DNA of 10,360 nucleotides from Sporichthyaceae bacterium (lineage in GTDB: Bacteria > Actinomycetota > Actinomycetes > JACCYY01). Location: positions 1-10,360 of the forward strand of contig JACCYY010000378.1 of NCBI GenBank assembly GCA_013696235.1, written 5' to 3'. The position numbers and the translations under genes were made by a program. Position 1 is the stretch's first letter. Each line of letters begins with the position of its first letter. This document shows, one piece after another, positions 6,744 through 10,360 of the stretch. The notes below the pieces were generated by a model. It saw only the letters and a list, made by a program, of their open reading frames with translations. It did no database searches and had not been told where the DNA came from.

Positions 6744-7546
6744 CGACGCAGCGCAACGCTGGGCCGCCGACCACGGCCCCAGTCACGGGCGCGGAGCTGC
6801 TCCGAGCTGCGGTCCACGGCATGGGACCGGTGTCGCTGGCGGAAGTGACCGCGAACGCCGACCTCCAGACTCGCGTCGACCGAAAGTACCTCCTCCCCCC
6901 GGAGGCAGTCCCCGTCCTGGCCGGAGCGCTCGGCGACCGGGCGCTGGCCCTCGAGATCGACGGCGCGCGCGTGTTCTCCTACCAGTCGGTGTACTTCGAC
7001 ACGCCGGTGCGGACGTCCTACCTCGCCGCCGCGCACGGTCGCCGTCGTCGGTTCAAGGTCCGCACCCGGACGTACGCGGACTCCGGCGACTGCGTGCTCG
7101 AGGTCAAGACGACCGGCGGGCGAGGTCAGACGATCAAGGTCCGGCGGCCGTACGACCCTGCACTCCGCGACGTGCTGACCGCGGAGGCGCTGGCCTTCGT
7201 CGACGACGCGCTCGGTGCCCCAGACCTTGCCCGGACGCTCGAGCCGGTGCTCACGACCGCCTACTGGCGCGCAACGGTGCTCGGCGTCGACCTCGGCTTC
7301 CGCCTCACCGCGGACACCGACCTGGTGTGCTCCTCCCCGGGCGGGGCGTCCGTGCTGATGGACGGTCAGGTCGTGGTCGAGACCAAGTCGTGGTCCGCAC
7401 CGACCCGCCCCGACCGCGTCCTGTGGTGGATGGGTCACCGCCCAGTCCGGATCAGCAAGTACTGCGTCGGCATGGCGGCCCTCCATCCGGAGCTGCCCGC
7501 GAACCGGTGGCACCGTGCGCTGCGCCACCACCTGCAGGTGCGGTGA
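6740..7546 (+). CDS. VTC-domain polyphosphate polymerase-type protein
   Basis: A 268-residue cytosolic protein made of a single VTC domain, a triphosphate-tunnel fold. In yeast Vtc4 this fold makes polyphosphate from ATP. The expected residues appear in order: RVDRKY (45-50, K49), VYFDT (84-88), FKVRTR (105-110, R108 and R110), LEVK (120-123, K123), IKVR (132-135, K133), YWR (175-177, R177), VETKSW (213-218, E214 as metal ligand) and SKYC (239-242, K240). By order of motifs these correspond to the basic tunnel residues and catalytic Glu of Vtc4, so the enzyme should be active; this matching was done by eye. There is no SPX domain, so inositol-phosphate control as in yeast is not expected. The start overlaps the DUF4956 stop by 4 nt. 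DUF4956 may supply the membrane anchor or channel. The product in bacteria may be polyphosphate or another phosphate polymer. Confidence 0.9.
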   Translation: MTTQRNAGPPTTAPVTGAELLRAAVHGMGPVSLAEVTANADLQTRVDRKYLLPPEAVPVLAGALGDRALALEIDGARVFSYQSVYFDTPVRTSYLAAAHGRRRRFKVRTRTYADSGDCVLEVKTTGGRGQTIKVRRPYDPALRDVLTAEALAFVDDALGAPDLARTLEPVLTTAYWRATVLGVDLGFRLTADTDLVCSSPGGASVLMDGQVVVETKSWSAPTRPDRVLWWMGHRPVRISKYCVGMAALHPELPANRWHRALRHHLQVR

Positions 7547-7726
7547 CGAGGCGGAGCGGCAGCGACGAGGTGCCCGCGCAACGTGCTGGCAGTTCGCACC
7601 GGCTGTCGCGACGGTGGAGCAGTACCGTGAAGAGAGAGCGGAGCCGGACGTACGCCGTTTCGTCGCCTTGACCGCAGAGCGCGGCGCCACAGGCCGTACC
7701 TGACGAGGACTGAGCCGGACGGAGCG
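7547..7726. other. 180-bp gap before the DUF998 gene
   Basis: Nothing here looks coding with confidence. A short plus-strand frame ending at 7703 (VEQYREERAEPDVRRF and onward) has no ribosome site of note and no recognisable family. A possible -10 (TACCGT, 7623-7628) could serve the DUF998 gene about 100 nt downstream, without a good -35. Confidence 0.35.
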
Positions 7727-8359
7727 ATGAACCGGGCACGCAGTGGTGCGCTCGCCTGGCTGAGCGTGGCCCACTTCTTCGTGGTCGAGGAGCTCGTCCG
7801 GCGCAGCTGGCCGGTCCCGTACAGCCGACGGGCGAACTATCTCAGCGACCTCGGCGCGACGACCTGCGGCCCGTACTTCGGCCGGCAGATCTGCTCGCCC
7901 GAGCACGTCTGGATCAACGTGTCCTTCGGGCTCGTGGGCGGCGCGATCATCCTCGGGGCGGTGCTGCTCCAGCCGGTCGCGTCCGACCTGCTCATGCCGC
8001 CGCTCCTGATCCTCTACCTCGCCGGCGGTCTGGGCTCGGTGCTGGTCGGACTGTTCCCGCTCGACACCGTCCGACCGCTGCACGCCCTCGGCGGCGGCCT
8101 GTTCTTCGGCGGCACCAACCTGGCCCACGTGCTGCTCGGGTCGCGCCTGGTCCAGCGCGGCGCGCGCCGGTACGGCACCGGGCTGATCCTGGTCGGGCTG
8201 GCCGGGCTGCTGGGGGCGGTCCTCGTCGCGGACGGGAGCACGCTCGGCGGCGGTGTCGGGTTCGTCCAGCGCCTCGCCGTGTACACGACGGTCATCGGCG
8301 TGATCGCGAGCGGCCTGCTCCTGATCACCGGCAGGCCGATGCTGGCCAGCCAGCGTTGA
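7727..8359 (+). CDS. DUF998 family integral membrane protein
   Basis: A 210-residue membrane protein with about six hydrophobic segments (8-22, 63-82, 91-110, 119-138, 149-166, 174-200). The first loop has the DUF998 signature: a Tyr/Asn before SDLG (Y38-L-S-D-L-G43) and CSPEHVWIN (56-64), followed by F-G-L-V-G-G entering helix 2. DUF998 proteins are uncharacterised and widespread in actinobacteria; some relatives have been likened to frizzled-like or cytochrome-b561-like folds without functional proof. The ATG at 7727 has GGAG only 2 nt away, a short spacer, but no later start keeps the first helix whole. It stands alone, 180 bp after the VTC gene on the same strand. Confidence 0.85.
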   Translation: MNRARSGALAWLSVAHFFVVEELVRRSWPVPYSRRANYLSDLGATTCGPYFGRQICSPEHVWINVSFGLVGGAIILGAVLLQPVASDLLMPPLLILYLAGGLGSVLVGLFPLDTVRPLHALGGGLFFGGTNLAHVLLGSRLVQRGARRYGTGLILVGLAGLLGAVLVADGSTLGGGVGFVQRLAVYTTVIGVIASGLLLITGRPMLASQR

Positions 8360-8388
8360 TGCGCCGTGGATCGCGCCAACCCGTTGTC

Positions 8389-8460
8389 GGCACGAAGGAT
8401 CTGGGCCACCCCGGCCCGGGGGACCTCGTAGAACGACTCGAGCACGTACACCGTCTCCGA
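8389..8460 (-). pseudogene. Remnant of a VapC-like PIN-domain toxin gene
   Basis: In the gap between the DUF998 and SRPBCC genes, the minus strand encodes SETVYVLESFYEVPRA followed by GVAQILRA. This closely matches the internal helix of actinobacterial PIN-domain (VapC-type) ribonucleases, where 'E-x-V-Y-V-L-E-S-F-Y-E-x-P-R' is typical. The match fades on both sides: upstream the frame reads QENENGCCGNGW, and downstream it runs into the antisense of the DUF998 gene. No start with a ribosome site fits, the acidic catalytic residues are absent, and no antitoxin gene is beside it. I take it as about 24 codons left from a lost toxin gene. The similarity is from recalled family patterns. Confidence 0.55.
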
Positions 8461-8523
8461 CCACCCGTTGCCGCAGCATCCATTCTCATTCTCCTGACAG
8501 CGTTATCGCCGGACCTCCGCTCC

Positions 8524-9096
8524 TCAGCGGCGGTTCGACGCCCGGCGCTCGGCCTCGACCCGTACGGCTCCGAGCGTCTCGGCGACCGCGGCCTCCCAGC
8601 GAGCGGCCACCAGGTCGCCCCAACGAGCACCGATTGCCCAGAGGTCGGTGCCCAGCTCGCCGGTGTAAGCGAGCTGGGTGCCGCCGGCAACCACCTGAAG
8701 ATCGAACGTCTCGACGACGTGTGGCACCGGTCCCCGTACCAGCCGGAAGTCCACCTGCGACGGACGCTGCAGGTGCACGGTCTCCACCGTCACCGCCTCG
8801 AGTCGCCCGCGGATGGGCGTGCGGTGGGCGGCCAGGACCAGATCACTGCCGGCGGCCAAGATCGTGATCTTCGACTCCATCGCCCGGGTGCGCCGCCCGA
8901 CGTAGGGCTGGGCGATCACGTCGAACACCACCTCGCGCGGCGCGGCGATCGTGATCACGGTCGGTCCGAGCGGGCGGGTCCGGCGGCCGATCCCGAGGTC
9001 AGGCGCGACCGCGCCGGTCACCAGACCGAGGTACGCGGACGCGCCGGCCGCCGCCGTAGCTGCCGAACCCAGGGCGATCCGTATCAGGCTGATCAT
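8524..9096 (-). CDS. SRPBCC (polyketide-cyclase-type) protein with N-terminal membrane segment
   Basis: A 190-residue protein. ATG at 9096; no ribosome site, but CAAGAT lies 7 nt before it, so it could be leaderless. Residues 4-32 form a hydrophobic, Ala/Gly-rich helix that probably anchors the protein, with the rest outside or at the membrane face. Residues 40-185 follow the START/SRPBCC fold: PTVITIAAPREVVFDVIAQPY as the first strand and helix, a central run of strands (SKITIL, VTVETVHLQ, VDFRLV, HVVETFDLQ, TQLAYTGELG), then the long C-terminal helix (AARWEAAVAETLGAVRVEAE). The fold makes a cavity for a hydrophobic ligand; which ligand is unknown. It is divergent from the DUF2867 gene across 60 bp, so the two may share control. 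Confidence 0.8.
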   Translation of the reverse strand: MISLIRIALGSAATAAAGASAYLGLVTGAVAPDLGIGRRTRPLGPTVITIAAPREVVFDVIAQPYVGRRTRAMESKITILAAGSDLVLAAHRTPIRGRLEAVTVETVHLQRPSQVDFRLVRGPVPHVVETFDLQVVAGGTQLAYTGELGTDLWAIGARWGDLVAARWEAAVAETLGAVRVEAERRASNRR

Positions 9097-9156
9097 GCGG
9101 TCGATCTTGCCAGCCGCTGCGCACCCCGGCGCGGGGCGGCCATCGAGGCGAGGACC

Positions 9157-9621
9157 ATGTGCGGCATGGACCAGCCCGCGCTCAGGTCGCTCGCGCTCCG
9201 GGACATCCCGGTGCCAGACTTCGCCGACGTCACCCTCGTGCCCGTTCCGCCCGGCGCCCCCGAGGACCCGGCGGTCTGGGCGGCCGAGATCTTCAGCCTG
9301 CGCTCCGGTCCGCGGTGGATCCTCGCGCTGCTCGGGCTGCGCCAGCTCGTCGTCGGCGCGATCGGCGTGGAGCGCGCCGACCCGACCGTGTTCAAGGTCC
9401 GTGAGGTCGTGGGCGAGGAGGCGCTGGTCGGTTCCGACGACCGACACCTCGACTTCCGCGCCGCGGTCGGCTTCGATCCCCTCGCCCGGCTGGTCCGGGT
9501 CACCACGACGGTACGGCTGCACGGCTGGCGCGGCCGGGTCTACTTCGCACCCGTACGACTCCTGCACCCACCGGTCGTCCTGTCCATGACCCGCGCGGCG
9601 GTCCGCCGGCTGACCCGCTGA
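9157..9621 (+). CDS. DUF2867 family protein
   Basis: A 154-residue soluble protein. The ATG at 9157 has GAGG 8 nt before it; the ATG at 9166 is an alternative. Family marks are visible: the PPGAPEDPAVWAAEIFS segment (31-47), PRWILALLGLRQLVV (52-66), the conserved DDRHLDFRAAV (94-104), then TTTVRLHGWRGRVYFAPVR (117-134) and a C-terminal helix. These are the usual DUF2867 features. The fold is probably related to the SRPBCC helix-grip fold, and the neighbouring divergent gene is itself SRPBCC; whether they share a ligand is guesswork. No function is established for the family. Confidence 0.85.
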   Translation: MCGMDQPALRSLALRDIPVPDFADVTLVPVPPGAPEDPAVWAAEIFSLRSGPRWILALLGLRQLVVGAIGVERADPTVFKVREVVGEEALVGSDDRHLDFRAAVGFDPLARLVRVTTTVRLHGWRGRVYFAPVRLLHPPVVLSMTRAAVRRLTR

Positions 9622-9690
9622 GCGTCCCCGGCGGCAGCCCGGCAAGGCATGATCGCCGAGGTCGCAGATCGACCCGATCGAGGAGGCAGC

Positions 9691-10077
9691 GTGGAGCGCG
9701 TGACCGGCATCGGCGGGGTGTTCTTCCGCGCGGACGACCCGGACCAGCTCGGGCGCTGGTACGCCGAGCACCTCGGCGTCGACCCGGCACCTGAGTCCTA
9801 CGACGTGCCGTCCTGGTGGCAGCAGGCCGGCCCCACGGTCTTCACACCGATGGCGGCCGACTCCGAGCACTTCGGCTCGCCTCCGCGCGCCTGGTCGATC
9901 AACTTCCGCGTTCGCGATCTCGACGCGATGATCAGCCAGCTCCGTACGACCGGCATCGAGGTCACGCTCGACCCCGAGGCGTACCCGAACGGCCGGTTCG
10001 CGAGCCTCGAGGACCCGGAGGGCAACCCGATCCAGCTCTGGCAGCCCGACGGAGCCGATCTCGGCGGACCGGGCTGA
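9691..10077 (+). CDS. VOC family (glyoxalase/dioxygenase fold) protein
   Basis: A 128-residue protein. I chose the GTG at 9691 because AGGAGG ends 4 nt before it; a longer frame from 9649 lacks such a site. It is a vicinal-oxygen-chelate domain with two beta-alpha-beta-beta-beta modules: TGIGGVFFRADDPDQLGRWY (5-24) opens the first, and AWSINFRVRDLDAMISQLR (67-85) opens the second. It ends in the standard E-D-P-E-G-N-P-I-x-L-W (107-117). The residue usually a Glu metal ligand in this last motif is Q115 (IQLW), and the first module has Gly where a His ligand often sits, so metal binding as in glyoxalase I is doubtful. Other VOC proteins of this kind act in drug sequestration or are uncharacterised. 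It sits 111 bp before a second VOC gene. Confidence 0.85.
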   Translation: MERVTGIGGVFFRADDPDQLGRWYAEHLGVDPAPESYDVPSWWQQAGPTVFTPMAADSEHFGSPPRAWSINFRVRDLDAMISQLRTTGIEVTLDPEAYPNGRFASLEDPEGNPIQLWQPDGADLGGPG

Positions 10078-10142
10078 CGAGCACTGGATCGTTCAGGCGC
10101 AGTTTGTCCTGCGGTCGTGGACGCCCTGACGGCAGGCAGCAG

Positions 10143-10148
10143 TAGCCT
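10143..10148 (+). promoter_or_regulatory. Candidate -10 element for the second VOC gene
   Basis: TAGCCT fits TANNNT and lies about 40 nt before the ATG at 10189, leaving a leader with GGAGG. A possible -35 (TGGACG, 10118-10123) is 19 bp upstream, a little far. Weak support. Confidence 0.3.
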
Positions 10149-10188
10149 CGCGAGCACGTCCGAAAGCTCGACCGATCCGGAGGTTCTA

Positions 10189-10360
10189 ATGGCACACGGC
10201 GACATCACCCACGTCGAGATCCCGGCTGACGATCCCGAGCGGGCCAAGGCGTTCTACAGCGGGCTGTTCGGCTGGGAGCTCGGCGACATGCCCGGCTTCG
10301 AGGGCTACTACATGTGGCGGGCCCCGAACGGCATCAGCGGCGGCGCGATCGGCAAGCGCG
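10189..10360 (+). CDS. VOC family protein, N-terminal part (runs off right edge)
   Basis: The first 57 codons of a gene starting at ATG 10189, with GGAGG 5 nt before it. The peptide MAHGDITHVEIPADDPERAK, then AFYSGLFGWELGDMPG, is the first beta-alpha-beta unit of a VOC domain, with His at position 8 in the place of the first metal ligand. It continues YYMWRAPNGISGGAIGKR. The 'F-Y-x-x-L-F-G-W' form is that of the glyoxalase/bleomycin-resistance-like group common in actinobacteria. It lies 111 bp after the previous VOC gene on the same strand but has its own ribosome site and perhaps its own promoter. The two are clearly different in sequence, so this is not a recent tandem copy. Substrate unknown. 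Confidence 0.85.
   Translation, partial: MAHGDITHVEIPADDPERAKAFYSGLFGWELGDMPGFEGYYMWRAPNGISGGAIGKR

Noticed and set aside
6332..8479. Minus-strand open frame of 715 codons
   Set aside because: It is antisense to the DUF4956, VTC and DUF998 genes, which have clear family motifs and ribosome sites; the product is Arg/Gln/Ala-rich and domainless. Only the short PIN-like stretch in a separate frame near 8389-8460 was kept.
8517..8530. Small hairpin CCGCT-CCTC-AGCGG overlapping the SRPBCC stop codon
   Set aside because: A 5-bp stem without a U-run is expected by chance at this GC content; not enough for a terminator call.
10121..10138. CCTG-ACGG-CAGG hairpin before the second VOC gene
   Set aside because: Only a 4-bp stem, within chance expectation.
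1..10360. CRISPR array, tRNA, rRNA, transposase or phage integrase
   Set aside because: No regularly spaced long repeats, no cloverleaf-like sequence I could recognise, and no reading frame with transposase or integrase motifs.

Overview
The window is GC-rich DNA with a strong G/C bias at third codon positions, several GTG starts and families common in Actinomycetota (DUF998, DUF2867, DUF6398-like, polyketide-cyclase-type SRPBCC, VOC, LysE). It looks like a chromosomal segment of a high-GC actinobacterium. A Nocardioides-like member of the Propionibacteriales would fit, but the genus is a guess. I see no rRNA, tRNA, CRISPR array, insertion sequence or phage gene.

Left part (1-2918): the 5' end of a LysE-type exporter runs off the left edge on the minus strand. 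Next, also on minus, comes a two-gene unit: an XRE-type regulator followed by an overlapping small protein with a faint RusA-like look. Divergent from it is a plus-strand pair, a cytosolic VWA-domain protein with an intact MIDAS and a 66-residue zinc-ribbon protein joined by a 4-nt overlap. The short XRE/VWA gap carries three tandem 17-bp direct repeats, which I read as the regulator's operator array.

Middle (2919-7546): a roughly 300-bp spacer and a possibly leaderless DUF6398-like gene face a convergent CotH-kinase lipoprotein gene. Divergent from CotH is a tightly coupled pair: a DUF4956 membrane protein and a VTC-domain (polyphosphate polymerase type) protein whose catalytic basic residues and metal-binding Glu all seem present. 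CotH, DUF4956 and VTC form a recognisable but functionally poorly described envelope module, probably joining an exported atypical kinase to polyphosphate or related anionic polymer metabolism. The divergent gap of about 226 bp has direct repeats phased at 11 and 22 bp.

Right part (7547-10360): a DUF998 membrane protein; a short remnant of a VapC-like PIN gene on minus; a membrane-anchored SRPBCC protein (minus) divergent from a DUF2867 protein (plus); and two VOC (glyoxalase/dioxygenase fold) genes, the last cut by the right edge.

The most notable items are the CotH/DUF4956/VTC module and the repeat-controlled XRE/VWA/zinc-ribbon locus. Neither can be proved novel from the sequence alone.
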